DNA of 64,000 bases, taken from NCBI RefSeq assembly GCF_014651015.1, contig NZ_BMWB01000005.1, positions 62,001 through 126,000 of the forward strand. The letters are read 5' to 3'. Positions 7,805 to 16,581 of the stretch are shown here, one piece after another. This DNA comes from Streptomyces xantholiticus (lineage in GTDB: Bacteria; Actinomycetota; Actinomycetes; Streptomycetales; Streptomycetaceae). Within the stretch, counting starts at the first letter, position 1. Each line of letters opens with the position of its first letter. Made by a program: the position numbers and the translations under genes. The notes under the pieces were generated by a model, which saw only the letters and a list, made by a program, of their open reading frames with translations, made no database searches and was not told the DNA's origin.

Positions 7805-9025
7805 GTGCCGCTACTAAACAAACTCACGACGGCCATACCGGGGGTCCCGGGCGGAGATCCCGCCTCCGCCTCCCTGTCCCGCCTCCGAATCGCCCTCACC
7901 GTCTTCTTCGCCCTCGACGGCTTCCTCTTCGCCGGCTGGGTCGTCCGCATCCCGGCCATCAAGCAGCAGACCGGCTCCTCGGCGAGCGACCTCGGCCTCG
8001 CCCTGCTCGGGGTGTCGGCCGGGGCCGTCGTCACGATGACTCTCACCGGACAGCTCTGCCGCCGCTTCGGCAGCCACCCGGTGACCGTCGCCAGTGCCGT
8101 ACTGCTCGCGCTGAGCATGGCGCTGCCGCCGCTCACCCACTCCTCCCTCGCCCTCGGACTGGTCCTGCTCGTCTTCGGCGCCGCGTACGGCGGGATCAAC
8201 GTCGCGATGAACAGCGCCGCCGTCGAGCTGGTGGGCGCGATGCGACGGCCCGTCATGCCCTCGTTCCACGCGGCCTTCAGCCTCGGCGGGATGCTCGGCG
8301 CGGGCCTCGGCGGCCTGGTCGCGGGCGGCCTCTCCCCCTCCGTTCACCTGCTGGCGCTCACCGGCATCGGCCTTCTGGTCACCGCCGCGGCCGGCCCCGT
8401 ACTGCTGCGCCACCACGCGCCGGCGGCACGGACCGACACCACCCCTTCGGCGCCTCGCCGTCTCGAGGGCCGCACCCGCAGGCTCGTGCTGCTCTTCGGC
8501 GTGATCGCACTGTGCACCGCGTACGGCGAGGGCGCCATGGCCGACTGGAGCGCGCTGCATCTCGAGCAGGACCTGCACGCCCACCCGGGACTCGCCGCGG
8601 CCGGCTACTCACTGTTCGCGCTCACCATGACGGCCGGCCGGCTCAGCGGAACGGTCCTGCTGGAGCGGCTCGGCCAGACCCGCGCCCTCGTCCTCGGCGG
8701 GGCCACCGCGGCGGCGGGCATGCTGCTCGGTGCGCTCGCCCCCTCCGTGTGGGCCGCGCTGGCCGGCTTCGCCGTCGCGGGACTGGGCCTGGCCAACATC
8801 TTCCCCGTGGCGGTCGGACGGGCGGGCGAACTCGCCGGCCCGGGCGGTGTCGCCGCCGCGTCGACCCTTGGCTACGGCGGCATGCTGCTCGGCCCGCCGG
8901 CGATCGGTTTCCTCGCCGACTGGTTCTCGCTGCCCGTGGCCCTGACGACGGTGGCGGCACTGGCCGCCGGCGCCGCGGTGATCGCGTACGGCGCACGGGC
9001 GGCCGCCGCCAGGGCGGTTGAGTAG
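7805..9025 (+). CDS. MFS transporter
   Basis: A 406-residue major facilitator protein with about 12 hydrophobic helices. It has the loop 2-3 type motif GQLCRRFGSHPVT, a GGMLGAGLGGLVAGG segment, and a mirrored C-terminal half starting at GVIALCTAYGEGAMADWSALHL. The AMADWSAL/GYSLFALTMTAGRL region is typical of the YbjJ/fucose-permease-like MFS group. It is divergent from a ROK regulator, which suggests a sugar or sugar-derivative substrate; the substrate itself cannot be read from sequence. I chose GTG 7805 because of the promoter immediately upstream. Confidence 0.88.
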   Translation: MPLLNKLTTAIPGVPGGDPASASLSRLRIALTVFFALDGFLFAGWVVRIPAIKQQTGSSASDLGLALLGVSAGAVVTMTLTGQLCRRFGSHPVTVASAVLLALSMALPPLTHSSLALGLVLLVFGAAYGGINVAMNSAAVELVGAMRRPVMPSFHAAFSLGGMLGAGLGGLVAGGLSPSVHLLALTGIGLLVTAAAGPVLLRHHAPAARTDTTPSAPRRLEGRTRRLVLLFGVIALCTAYGEGAMADWSALHLEQDLHAHPGLAAAGYSLFALTMTAGRLSGTVLLERLGQTRALVLGGATAAAGMLLGALAPSVWAALAGFAVAGLGLANIFPVAVGRAGELAGPGGVAAASTLGYGGMLLGPPAIGFLADWFSLPVALTTVAALAAGAAVIAYGARAAAARAVE

Positions 9026-9086
9026 CCGTACTCAGGCGCCCGCGCGCCGGGCGCCGCAGCATGGAACCACCACGACCACGCGCTTC

Positions 9087-9245
9087 ATGGCCTTCGGCGC
9101 GTTCGCCGGGGATTCGTTCGCACAGTCCGCCGCGTTCCTGTATCCGGCACTCGTTCTGTCGGTGCTGCTCCAGGCCCTCGCGCTCGGACTCTTCACCCGG
9201 CTGCTGACCCGCCAGGGGCGCGCCGCCCGTCCGCACGGGGCCTGA
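9087..9245 (+). CDS. Possible small membrane peptide, 52 aa
   Basis: An open frame from ATG 9087 gives one strongly hydrophobic segment (FAQSAAFLYPALVLSVLLQALALGLFTRLL) and a basic tail. It occupies the 262-base space between the MFS gene and the next conserved gene. There is no clear ribosome-binding site and I recognise no homologous family, so it may be a chance frame or a decayed exporter end. Confidence 0.25.
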   Translation: MAFGAFAGDSFAQSAAFLYPALVLSVLLQALALGLFTRLLTRQGRAARPHGA

Positions 9246-9287
9246 GTCCTCTCGAGAGCAGGGCGGCCGACTGGCACAATCGAAGCC

Positions 9288-10033
9288 ATGGAGACCTCTG
9301 CCTTCATCAAGTCCCTCGTCCAGGACGGGCAGTTACTGGCCTCCGCCGCCGAGGAAGCCGGTCCCGACGCGGCCGTGCCGACGTGTCCGGCGTGGCAGGT
9401 GCGGCACCTGCTGCGCCACACCGGCATGGTGCACCGCTGGGCAACGGGCTTCGTCGCGGAGGGTCACACCGAGTACCGGGCCGGCGCGGGTGCACCCGAT
9501 CTGGACGGGGACGAGTTGCTGGAGTGGTTCCAGGAGGGGCACGGACTGCTGGTGGGTGCGCTGAGCGAGGCCCCGCCGGACCTGTCCTGCTGGTCGTTCC
9601 TGCCCGCCCCGTCGCCGCTGCACTTCTGGGCACGGCGGCAGGCCCATGAGACGGCTGTGCACCGGGCGGACGCCCAGTCGGCGGCCGGTGGCGGTCCGGG
9701 ACACGTCGCGGCGCCGTTCGCGGTGGACGGCGCCGCGAACTGCTGTCGGCCTTCCACGCCCGGCCGAAGAGCCGGGTCCGTACCGAAACCCCCCGCGTGC
9801 TGCGGGTCAGGGCGACGGACACGGGCGACGTGTGGACCGTCCGGCTGTCGGCGCAGCCGCCGCGCACCGTACGCACGGACGACGGTCCCCCCGACTGCGA
9901 GCTGGCAGGGACCGCGGAACGGCTGTATCTGACGCTCTGGAACCGGCTGCCTCTGGACGCCGTGACCGTCACCGGGGACACCGGGCTCGCGCGGCTGTGG
10001 CGGGAGCAGTCGGGCATCACCTGGTCGCAGTGA
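9288..10033 (+). pseudogene. Maleylpyruvate isomerase family mycothiol-dependent enzyme, frameshifted
   Basis: The N-terminal DinB-like domain is intact: PTCPAWQVRHLLRHTGMVHRWATGF and ARRQAHETAVHRADAQSA supply the His, Glu and His residues that bind zinc in this family. Around 9735 the frame breaks. Sequence continuing the family (ELLSAFHARPKSRVRTETPRVLRV through to ITWSQ) is found in the next frame to a stop at 10033. The total of 746 bases is one short of a whole number of codons, so a single base is missing near GGCGCCGCGAA. The intact protein would be about 248 residues. This is either a recent mutation or a sequencing error. Confidence 0.8.
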
Positions 10034-10057
10034 GCGCGGCCGGGGCCGCGCCACGGC

Positions 10058-10468
10058 TCAGGTCCGGTCGCCGGGCAGCATCCGGGACAGCACCTCACGC
10101 TGGACGGGCTTCACCACCGCGTGGCGCGCGCGGCCCTCGTCAGTGAGCGCGACGCGCACGCCCCGCCGGTCCTCCGCACACATACCGCGGGTGACCAGGC
10201 CGTCCTTCTCCAGCCGGGCGATCAGACGCGAGAGCGCGCTCTGGCTGAGATGGACCCGGCCCGCGAGTTCCTGGACACGGCACGAGCGGTCCCCGGGGCC
10301 TGCGTCCTCCGCCCGCATCTCGGCGAGCACGTCGAGCACCTCGAAGTCGCTGGCACCGAGCCCGTGCCGGTGCAGCTCGCGGTCGAGCTCGCACATGGTG
10401 CGGGCGTGCAACGCAAGAACTTCGCGCCACTCCTCCACGAGCGCTTGCTCGGACTTAGCAGCAGCCAT
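10058..10468 (-). CDS. MarR family transcriptional regulator
   Basis: A 136-residue winged-helix protein. The recognition region is VQELAGRVHLSQSALSRLIARLEKDGLVTRGMCAEDRRGVRVALTDEG (about residues 66-113), with the conserved DRRG wing. A basic N-terminal dimerisation helix precedes it. It is divergent from the DHA2 transporter gene at 10556, with a strong inverted repeat between them. The classic arrangement implies ligand-released repression of the efflux pump and of itself. The start is ATG 10468. Confidence 0.93.
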   Translation of the reverse strand: MAAAKSEQALVEEWREVLALHARTMCELDRELHRHGLGASDFEVLDVLAEMRAEDAGPGDRSCRVQELAGRVHLSQSALSRLIARLEKDGLVTRGMCAEDRRGVRVALTDEGRARHAVVKPVQREVLSRMLPGDRT

Positions 10469-10514
10469 GACCGCACGTTAGCAGAGAAGTCGCACATTGT
10501 TGCATCGGAATTAA

Positions 10515-10541
10515 ATGCACTTGCAGTCAATGCATGTGCAT
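10515..10541. promoter_or_regulatory. MarR-type operator overlapping the DHA2 transporter promoter
   Basis: The 11-bp arms ATGCACTTGCA and TGCATGTGCAT are inverted with one mismatch across a 5-bp spacer. A candidate -35 TTGCAG (10521-10526) lies inside it and a -10 TAGTGT (10543-10548) follows after 16 bases. The transporter ATG at 10556 is about 7 bases past the -10, so that mRNA may be leaderless. A related TGTTGCAT half-site lies just upstream, near 10498. Confidence 0.7.
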
Positions 10542-10555
10542 GTAGTGTCCTGCGT

Positions 10556-12034
10556 ATGACCTCTCCGCCCAACGTCCCCCAAGCACAGGACCGCTGGAGC
10601 CCACGACTGTGGGGCACCCTTCTCGTACTCTGCGCCGCGATGTTCCTCGACGCCCTCGACGTGTCGATGGTCGGCGTCGCCCTGCCCTCCATAGCCGGCG
10701 ATCTGGGGCTGTCCACCGCGACCCTCCAGTGGATCGTCAGCGGCTACATCCTGGGTTACGGCGGCCTCCTGCTGCTCGGCGGCCGCGCGGCCGACCTGCT
10801 GGGGCGCCGGCGGGTCTTCCTCATCGCCCTCGCCGTCTTCGCCCTCGCCTCCCTGCTCGGCGGGCTCGTCGACTCCGGTCCACTGCTGATCGCCAGCCGG
10901 TTCGTCAAGGGCCTGAGCGCGGCCTTCACCGCCCCCGCGGGCCTGTCGATCATCACCACGACCTTCAAGGAAGGCCCCCAGCGCAACCGCGCGCTGTCCA
11001 TCTACACCACCTGCGCCGCCACCGGCTTCTCGATGGGCCTCGTGCTCTCCGGCCTGCTCACCGAGGTCAGTTGGCGTCTGACGATGCTGCTGCCCGCGCC
11101 CATCGCACTGGTCGCGCTCCTGGCCGGTATCCGGCTGATCCCTCGCAGCCGCCGCGAGGACTCCGGCATGGGCTACGACCTCCCCGGCGCCGTCACCGGC
11201 ACCGCCTCCATGCTGCTGCTCGTCTTCACCGTCGTACAGGCACCGGAGGTCGGCTGGGCCTCCGCGCAGACGCTGCTCTCCTTCGCCGCGGCCGCCGTCC
11301 TGCTGTTCGTCTTCGTCACCATCGAGCGGCGCAGCTCCCATCCGCTGATCAGGCTCGGGGTACTGCGCTCCGGCAGTCAGATCCGGGCGAACGTCGGTGC
11401 CGCGTTCTTCTTCGGCTCGTACGTCGGGTTCCAGTTCCTCGTCACTCAGTACATGCAGTCGCTGCTCGGCTGGTCCGCGCTCGAGACCGCACTCGCCTTC
11501 CTGCCCGCGGGTGCGCTGGTGGCGCTCTCGGCGACGAAGATCGGCTCCGTCGTGGACCGGTTCGGCACCCCACGGGTGATCGCCACCGGCTTCGCCCTGC
11601 TGGTCGTGGCGTACGCGCTGTTCCTGCGGATCGACCTCGACCCGACCTACGCCGCGGCGATCCTGCCGTCGATGCTGCTGCTGGGAGCGGCCTGCGCCCT
11701 GGTGTTCCCGTCGCTCAACATCCAGGCGACCAACGGCGTCGAGGACCACGAGCAGGGCATGGTCTCCGGCCTGCTGAACACCTCGATCCAGGTCGGTGGA
11801 GCGATCTTCCTCGCGGTCGTCACGGCGGTGATCACGGCGGGCGGTGAGACGGGCGGCTCGCCGCAGGAGGTGCTCGACCGCTTCCGGCCCGGCCTGGTCG
11901 TGGTCACCGTGATCGCGGCCGCCGGACTGCTCATCACACTGACCGGGCTGCGCACGCCCCGCGAACGCCCGGGCATCGTGGTCGCCAGGTCCGTGCCGGA
12001 CAAGGAGCCGCAGCGGGTGGCGGCGGGCGACTGA
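10556..12034 (+). CDS. DHA2-family MFS drug exporter
   Basis: A 492-residue, roughly 14-helix major facilitator. Helix 1 has the DHA2 pattern MFLDALDVSMVGVALPSIAGDL, loop 2-3 has GGRAADLLGRRRVF, and motif C-like sequence GFSMGLVLSGLLTE lies in helix 5. Such EmrB/QacA-type proteins export drugs or endogenous metabolites by proton antiport. It is divergent from a MarR regulator with an operator over its promoter, so expression is probably induced by a substrate. A 15-bp stem follows its stop. The start ATG 10556 has no ribosome-binding site, consistent with a leaderless message. Confidence 0.92.
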   Translation: MTSPPNVPQAQDRWSPRLWGTLLVLCAAMFLDALDVSMVGVALPSIAGDLGLSTATLQWIVSGYILGYGGLLLLGGRAADLLGRRRVFLIALAVFALASLLGGLVDSGPLLIASRFVKGLSAAFTAPAGLSIITTTFKEGPQRNRALSIYTTCAATGFSMGLVLSGLLTEVSWRLTMLLPAPIALVALLAGIRLIPRSRREDSGMGYDLPGAVTGTASMLLLVFTVVQAPEVGWASAQTLLSFAAAAVLLFVFVTIERRSSHPLIRLGVLRSGSQIRANVGAAFFFGSYVGFQFLVTQYMQSLLGWSALETALAFLPAGALVALSATKIGSVVDRFGTPRVIATGFALLVVAYALFLRIDLDPTYAAAILPSMLLLGAACALVFPSLNIQATNGVEDHEQGMVSGLLNTSIQVGGAIFLAVVTAVITAGGETGGSPQEVLDRFRPGLVVVTVIAAAGLLITLTGLRTPRERPGIVVARSVPDKEPQRVAAGD

Positions 12035-12046
12035 CCCTCACCGGCG

Positions 12047-12083
12047 GCCGCGGCCGGCGGGCATGTTGCCCGGCGGCCGCGGC
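12047..12083 (+). terminator. Hairpin terminator after the DHA2 transporter
   Basis: A 15-bp stem (GCCGCGGCCGGCGGG against CCCGGCGGCCGCGGC, one mismatch) with a 7-base loop lies 13 bases after the stop at 12034. There is no U-tract, as is common in high-GC actinomycetes. Confidence 0.65.
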
Positions 12084-12100
12084 ATTGTGACACTTCGTCC

Positions 12101-12376
12101 ATGGAGCGACGCACACAGGCCGACCGGGACGCCGTGACGATCGAGATCGGCTATGCGCTGCTCAGCGCAGCAGTGGCCGGAGCGCTGGTCTTCGGGGCGG
12201 TCGCCGGACCGAAGCTGATGTTCGCCCTGCCGTACGCGTTCGAGCGCGGTCTGCTGGTCGCGGGGGCCTCGGCGGGCGCGGTCGTGTTCGTCCTGCGGGT
12301 CGTGGCCGTGCTGTGGCGATTCGGGGGCGGGGCGGATCAGCCCAGCCAGCCGGGGCGCACCAGGCCCGACTCGTAG
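12101..12376 (+). CDS. DUF6332-like two-helix membrane protein
   Basis: This 91-residue protein starts MERRTQADRDAVTIEIGYALLSAAVAGALVFGAVAG. It has two transmembrane helices (about 17-37 and 50-70) and a Gly/Pro-rich tail. The N-terminal RTQAxRDAVTxEIGYAL pattern recalls small Streptomyces membrane proteins of the DUF6332 type, of unknown function. Its 3' end overlaps the convergent response-regulator gene by 40 bases. Confidence 0.7.
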   Translation: MERRTQADRDAVTIEIGYALLSAAVAGALVFGAVAGPKLMFALPYAFERGLLVAGASAGAVVFVLRVVAVLWRFGGGADQPSQPGRTRPDS

Positions 12377-13002
12377 GCCAGAACCACCAGTTGGGCCCGG
12401 TCGCGGGCGCCGAGCTTCACCATGGTGCGGCTCACGTGCGTCTTGGCCGTGAGCGGACTGACGACCAGCCGGCGAGCGATCTCCTCGTTGGACAGGCCGA
12501 TGCCGACCAGCGCCATCACCTCCCGCTCCCGTTCCGTGAGTTCCCCGAGGCCCTCGGCCTCGGCAGGTTCCTTGGAGCGGGCCGCGAACTCGGCGATCAA
12601 ACGGCGTGTCACACCCGGCGACAGCAGCGCGTCACCGACGACCGCCGCCCGTACCGCGCGCAGTAGTTCGTCCGGTTCCGTGTCCTTCACCAGGAAACCC
12701 GAGGCGCCGGACCGGATGGCCTCGAAGACGTACTCGTCGAGCTCGAAGGTGGTGAGTATGACCACCTTCACGTCCGCCAGGCGCTCGTCCCCGGTGATGC
12801 GCCGGGTGGCGGCCAGCCCGTCGAGCAGCGGCATCCTGATGTCCATCAGCACCACGTCCGGGCGCAGTTCACCCACCAGGCGCACCGCCTCCTCGCCGTC
12901 CGACGCCTCGCCCGCGACCTCGATGTCGTGCTGGGCGGCCAGCAGTGCCCGGAAGCCGGCCCTGACCAGCATCTGATCGTCGGCGAGTACCACACGGATC
13001 AC
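12337..13002 (-). CDS. NarL/LuxR-type response regulator
   Basis: A 221-residue regulator. The receiver domain (residues 1-120) has the acidic pair ADD near position 8, the phospho-acceptor Asp54 in VLMDIRMP, the Thr in LTTF and Lys in VKDTEP. The C-terminal LuxR helix-turn-helix is LTEREREVMALVGIGLSNEEIARRLVVSPLTAKTHVSRTMVKLG. Its start overlaps the stop of the kinase gene by 4 bases (ATGA), so the two are translationally coupled. It presumably regulates the adjacent MMPL locus or unlinked targets. Confidence 0.95.
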   Translation of the reverse strand: MIRVVLADDQMLVRAGFRALLAAQHDIEVAGEASDGEEAVRLVGELRPDVVLMDIRMPLLDGLAATRRITGDERLADVKVVILTTFELDEYVFEAIRSGASGFLVKDTEPDELLRAVRAAVVGDALLSPGVTRRLIAEFAARSKEPAEAEGLGELTEREREVMALVGIGLSNEEIARRLVVSPLTAKTHVSRTMVKLGARDRAQLVVLAYESGLVRPGWLG

Positions 13003-14270
13003 ATCGTCTCCTCGGTCCGCACGGGGAGTTCGGCCCGGACGCGGAAACCGCCGTCCGGGCGGGGGCCCGCCTCGACGGTGCCACCCAGTGCACCGGCACG
13101 CTCCCGCAGGCCGACCAGTCCGCTGCCGCTGCCGCCGGCGTCAGAGCCGGTCGCCGGCCCCTCGTCGTCGATCTGGAGGCCGAGACTGCCGGGCGAGTGG
13201 ACGATACGTACCCGTGCGGAGCGCGAGCGCGAATGCCGTACGACGTTGGTCAGGGCCTCCTGGACGATACGGAACGCGGCCAGGTCGGTGCCGGGCGCGA
13301 GCGCCACCTCCTCGCCGACGCTTTCCACGTCGACGGTGAGACCGGTGCTCGCGGCCTGTTCGACCAGTTCCGGCAGGCGGTCCAGCCCGGGCGCCGGGGC
13401 GCGTGGCGCGTCACCGGGGGTGCGAAGGGTGTCCAGGACCTGCCGCACCTCGCCCAGTGCCTCCTTGCTCGCCACCTTGATGGTGGTCAGGGCCGTGCGT
13501 GCCTGTTCGGGGTCCGCGTCGAGCAGGGCCAGGCCGACGCCCGCCTGGACGTTGATGACGGAGATCGAGTGTGCAAGCACGTCGTGGAGTTCGCGCGCGA
13601 TCCGCAGCCGTTCTTCGTCCGCGCGCCGCTGCTCGGCCGCGGCACGCTCGGCACGCTCGCGTGCCCAGACCTCGCGGCGCACTCGTACCAGCTCGGACGC
13701 CGCGACGACCGCGATCACCCAGGCGGTGATGAACACCTCCTGGCCCCACGGCGCGGCCTCGTCACCGGTCGGCGGCAGATACGCGTACAGCCAGTGCGCG
13801 ATCAGCAGATGCGCCGCCCAGAGCAGCCCGACGGCCCACCATGCGGCGCGCCGGTGGCCCGCGACGATGGCGGCGAAGACGGCGACGGCGATGGTGAGGA
13901 AGACGGGTCCGTAGGGATAACCGGCGGCGAAGTACACCAGCGCGACGGCGCAGACGCCGAAGACGGTGACGACCGGGTACTTCTTGCGCAGCAGGAGGAG
14001 CGCCGGTCCCACGAGCAGCAGGACACGGGCGAGGACGTCGAGGGGTTCGCGGGTGTCCTGCTGGCTCTCGGCGGCGAAACCCGTGCCCACCATGACGAAG
14101 ACGGCGACAGCCACGGTCGAGAGCCAGGGGATGCGTGCGCCGTCGGCCTGGTCCACGAAGGCCCGCAGCCACGACGGCCCGCCCCGTGACCACGACGGCC
14201 CGCCCCGTGACCACGGCGGTCCGCCCCGTGACCAGGGCGGACCTCCGCAGGTGCCGGGCCGCTGTTCCAT
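12999..14270 (-). CDS. Sensor histidine kinase (HisKA_3 type)
   Basis: This 423-residue kinase has several transmembrane helices between about residues 50 and 190, then the dimerisation/phosphorylation box RIARELHDVLAHSISVINVQAGVGLALL (phospho-His in ELHD). A HATPase domain follows, with QEALTNVVRHS, DEGPATG and GSGLVGLRERAGALGG. It is the typical partner of NarL-type regulators. Its N-terminus is unusual: four copies of a heptad GGP(P/S)W(S/L)R at residues 9-36 come from a 21-bp tandem repeat (14163-14246). Part of that leader may lie before the true start, but no better start is visible. Confidence 0.92.
   Translation of the reverse strand: MEQRPGTCGGPPWSRGGPPWSRGGPSWSRGGPSWLRAFVDQADGARIPWLSTVAVAVFVMVGTGFAAESQQDTREPLDVLARVLLLVGPALLLLRKKYPVVTVFGVCAVALVYFAAGYPYGPVFLTIAVAVFAAIVAGHRRAAWWAVGLLWAAHLLIAHWLYAYLPPTGDEAAPWGQEVFITAWVIAVVAASELVRVRREVWARERAERAAAEQRRADEERLRIARELHDVLAHSISVINVQAGVGLALLDADPEQARTALTTIKVASKEALGEVRQVLDTLRTPGDAPRAPAPGLDRLPELVEQAASTGLTVDVESVGEEVALAPGTDLAAFRIVQEALTNVVRHSRSRSARVRIVHSPGSLGLQIDDEGPATGSDAGGSGSGLVGLRERAGALGGTVEAGPRPDGGFRVRAELPVRTEETM
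14163..14246. repeat. Four tandem 21-bp repeats in the kinase N-terminus
   Basis: Four copies of a 21-bp unit (core CCCCGTGACCACGACGGCCCG on the plus strand) encode the heptads GGPPWSR, GGPPWSR, GGPSWSR and GGPSWLR. The repeat keeps the frame, so copy number could change by slippage without disrupting the gene. Confidence 0.85.
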
Positions 14271-14322
14271 ACGGCCACGCTAGACCGGCGCGGGGCCCAC
14301 GGGCGTCATCCGTGCGTGGCGA

Positions 14323-16468
14323 TCACCCGTACTCCCTGGGGAGTACGGGCGCGGGGGCGGCGGCCTCCGAGATCCCGGCCTGGGCGTGCAGGCGGCGCAG
14401 CGGGCGCGGGGCCCACCAGTTGGCGCGCCCTGCGAGCCGCATGGCGACGGGCAGCAGGACGACCCTGATCAGGGTGGCGTCGACCAGGATCGCCAGGGCC
14501 GTGCCGATCCCGAGTTTCCTTGAGGAAGACGACGCCGCCGGTCGCGTAGGAGGCGAAGGTGAGCGACAGGATGCCGGCGGCGGCCGTGACGAGGGGCGCA
14601 CTGCGCCGGATGCCTTCGGACACGGCGCGTTCGGTGTCGCCGGTGCGTTCGTGCTCCTCCTTGATGCGGGCCAGCAGGAAGACCTCGTAGTCCATGGACA
14701 GGCCGTAGGCGACGCAGAACATCAGGACGGGCATGCTCGGTTCGACGGACCCGGTGGGGGTGAAGCCGAGCAGCGAGGAGAAGTGGCCCTCCTGGAAGAC
14801 GAAGACCAGGCAGCCGAACATCACCGAGAGGCTGAGCAGATTGAGCACGGTCGCCTTGGCGGGCAGCAACAGGCTCCCGGTCATCAGGAAGAGGATGACG
14901 AAGGTCGCGGAGAGGATGAGCGCGACGACGACCGGCAGCCGGTCGAGCAGGGTGCTGCGGAAGTCGGTGGTCTCCGCCGGATAGCCGCCGACCAGGACGC
15001 CCTCGGGGGCGGTGGGTACGGCGCGGATCCGCTCGACGAAGGCCGGCACGTCGCCGCGCATCGCCTCCTGGGTGGGCAGGAGGGCGAGCCGTGTGCCGTA
15101 ACCGGTGGTGTGGGGCGGGTCGATCCGGAACACACCCGGGATCCGGGCCAGATCGTCGGTGTAGCGTGCGACGGCGCGCGCCCCGGCGGAGGCGGGACCA
15201 CGACCTGGACGGCGTCGGTCGGTTCGGCGGCGAACTCACGGCGCACGGTCTCAGAGACCGTGCGCGACGACGTGCCCTCGGGCAGTGTGCGCTCGTCCGG
15301 CAGGCCGAAGCGCAAACCCAGCAGCGGTGATCCGGCGAGCAGCAGCAGGCCCAGCACGGCACCGCCACTGAGCACGGGCCGGCGCTCGCCCGCAGCGCGA
15401 CACGGTGCCACAGCCCGCTGGGCGCCGGCTCGGTGCCGCGCTCCATGCGGTGGCCCCAGCGGGCCAGGGCTGCGGGCAGCACGACGACGGCGCGGAGTCT
15501 GCCGATGGTCACCGACGTCGACGCGTACTGGGACGCCGACAGTCCCGCCCTTCGCAGCGACGACGGCCGCCGGGCCCTGATTCTTGCCCGTCTCGAAGGC
15601 AGCGCAACCGAGACCCGGGAGGAACTCGCCACGCTGTCACCCAAACTGACTCGGACGACCGACGCGCTGACCGTCCGCGTCGGCGGCCAGGAGGAGATCT
15701 CGCGGCAGGTCGGCGAACAGGCCCGCGAGGACTTCCTGACCGCGGAGATCCTTGTGCTGCCGGCGGTGCTCCTGCTGCTGGTCCTGGTGTACCGGCGGAC
15801 CGCCGCCGCCCTGATCACGGTCGGCGTCGGACTCATCAGCGTCGTCGGTACGCTCGCCGGCCTGCGCGCGGTCGCCCAGCTCACCGAGGTGTCCACCTTC
15901 GCCGCCAACATCGCGCTCGTACTGGGCCTCGGACTGGGCATCGACTACAGCCTGTTCGTCATCAGCCGCTACCGGGAGGAGCGAAGTGCGGGCCACGACC
16001 AGAGCGGCGCCGCCGTGCGTGCCACCGCGGCGGCGGGTCGTACGGTGATCTTCAGCGGGACCACCGTCGCCGTCTCGCTGTCCGCGCTGCTCGTCTTCCC
16101 GTTCTTCTTCCTCAGTTCCTTCGCCTACGCGGGCATTCTGGTCGTCGCCGGCGCACCTCGTCGGCCAGGGCGCGGCCGGCCCGCACCGCCTCCGGCGCGT
16201 CGACGTCGCCCGTGCCCGGGGTGACGAGAAGGGCGAGACTGGGATTGCCGGTGGCGAACTCCTCACGAAGGACCCCGGCGGCCTCCACGGACTCGGTGCC
16301 CGGCGCGTCCCAGCGGGAGAGGTCGAGATCGTCCTGGGCCCCGGCGCCGTAGGCGGCCAGCCCGAGGAAGAGCAGCAGCGTGGTGATCAGCACGGCCGCG
16401 CTGCGTCTGGCGGCGAACCGTCCGAGACGCGTCAAGGGACCGGACATCTGGGGTCGTTCGTCTGTCAT
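14323..16468 (-). pseudogene. MMPL family transporter, broken by an internal inversion and frameshifts
   Basis: The gene for an RND-like MMPL exporter starts at ATG 16468 (MTDERPQMSGPLTRLGRFAARRSAAVLITTLLL...) and reads to ALADEVRR near 16150. The next third of the protein (VTDVDAYWD... to SSFAYAGILVVA) is on the opposite strand at about 15496-16150. The minus-strand frame then resumes at RAVVVLPAALARWGHRMERG near 15495. Three shifts follow: near 15390 (before RRPVLSGG), near 15190 (after VQVVVPP) and near 14520 (GGVVFLKE to LGIGTALAILVDATLIR). The end REYG stops at 14323. All parts of an approximately 700-residue MMPL protein are present but cannot be made as one chain. Confidence 0.85.
15496..16150 (+). 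other. Inverted internal segment of the MMPL gene (about 655 bp)
   Basis: This plus-strand stretch encodes the MMPL core, including the second transmembrane block (LTAEILVLPAVLLLLVLVYRR), the signature NIALVLGLGLGIDYSLFVISRYREE, and GRTVIFSGTTVAVSLSALLVF. Its orientation is opposite to both flanking parts of the same gene. Flipping it back joins ADEVRR to VTDVDAY in phase, while the other junction appears to have lost a few codons. I see no long inverted repeats at the ends; the right junction sits at the 8-bp palindrome CGCCGGCG (16147-16154). Confidence 0.85.
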
Positions 16469-16510
16469 GCCGCCACGGTGACGGGTGCCGCTGACCTTGC
16501 GCCTACTCTC

Positions 16511-16546
16511 CGCTGGAAGGCCCGCTGGAAGGCCCGCTGGAAGATC
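16511..16546. repeat. Three tandem 12-bp repeats between MMPL and SARP genes
   Basis: CGCTGGAAGGCC occurs at 16511 and 16523, with a third copy CGCTGGAAGATC at 16535. The array lies between the divergent starts of the MMPL gene (16468) and the SARP regulator (16582). SARP proteins bind heptameric direct repeats with about one-turn spacing, so this could be an operator; the 12-bp rather than 11-bp period is a caveat. Confidence 0.6.
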
Positions 16547-16581
16547 CACCGGAGGCCGGCCGCCGGGTTGGTCTCAAGCGC

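Noticed and set aside
13966..14283. Plus-strand frame made of the 21-bp repeats, reading as a Pro/Arg-rich repeat protein
   Set aside because: It is the complement of the kinase N-terminus, and the kinase frame has clear domains.
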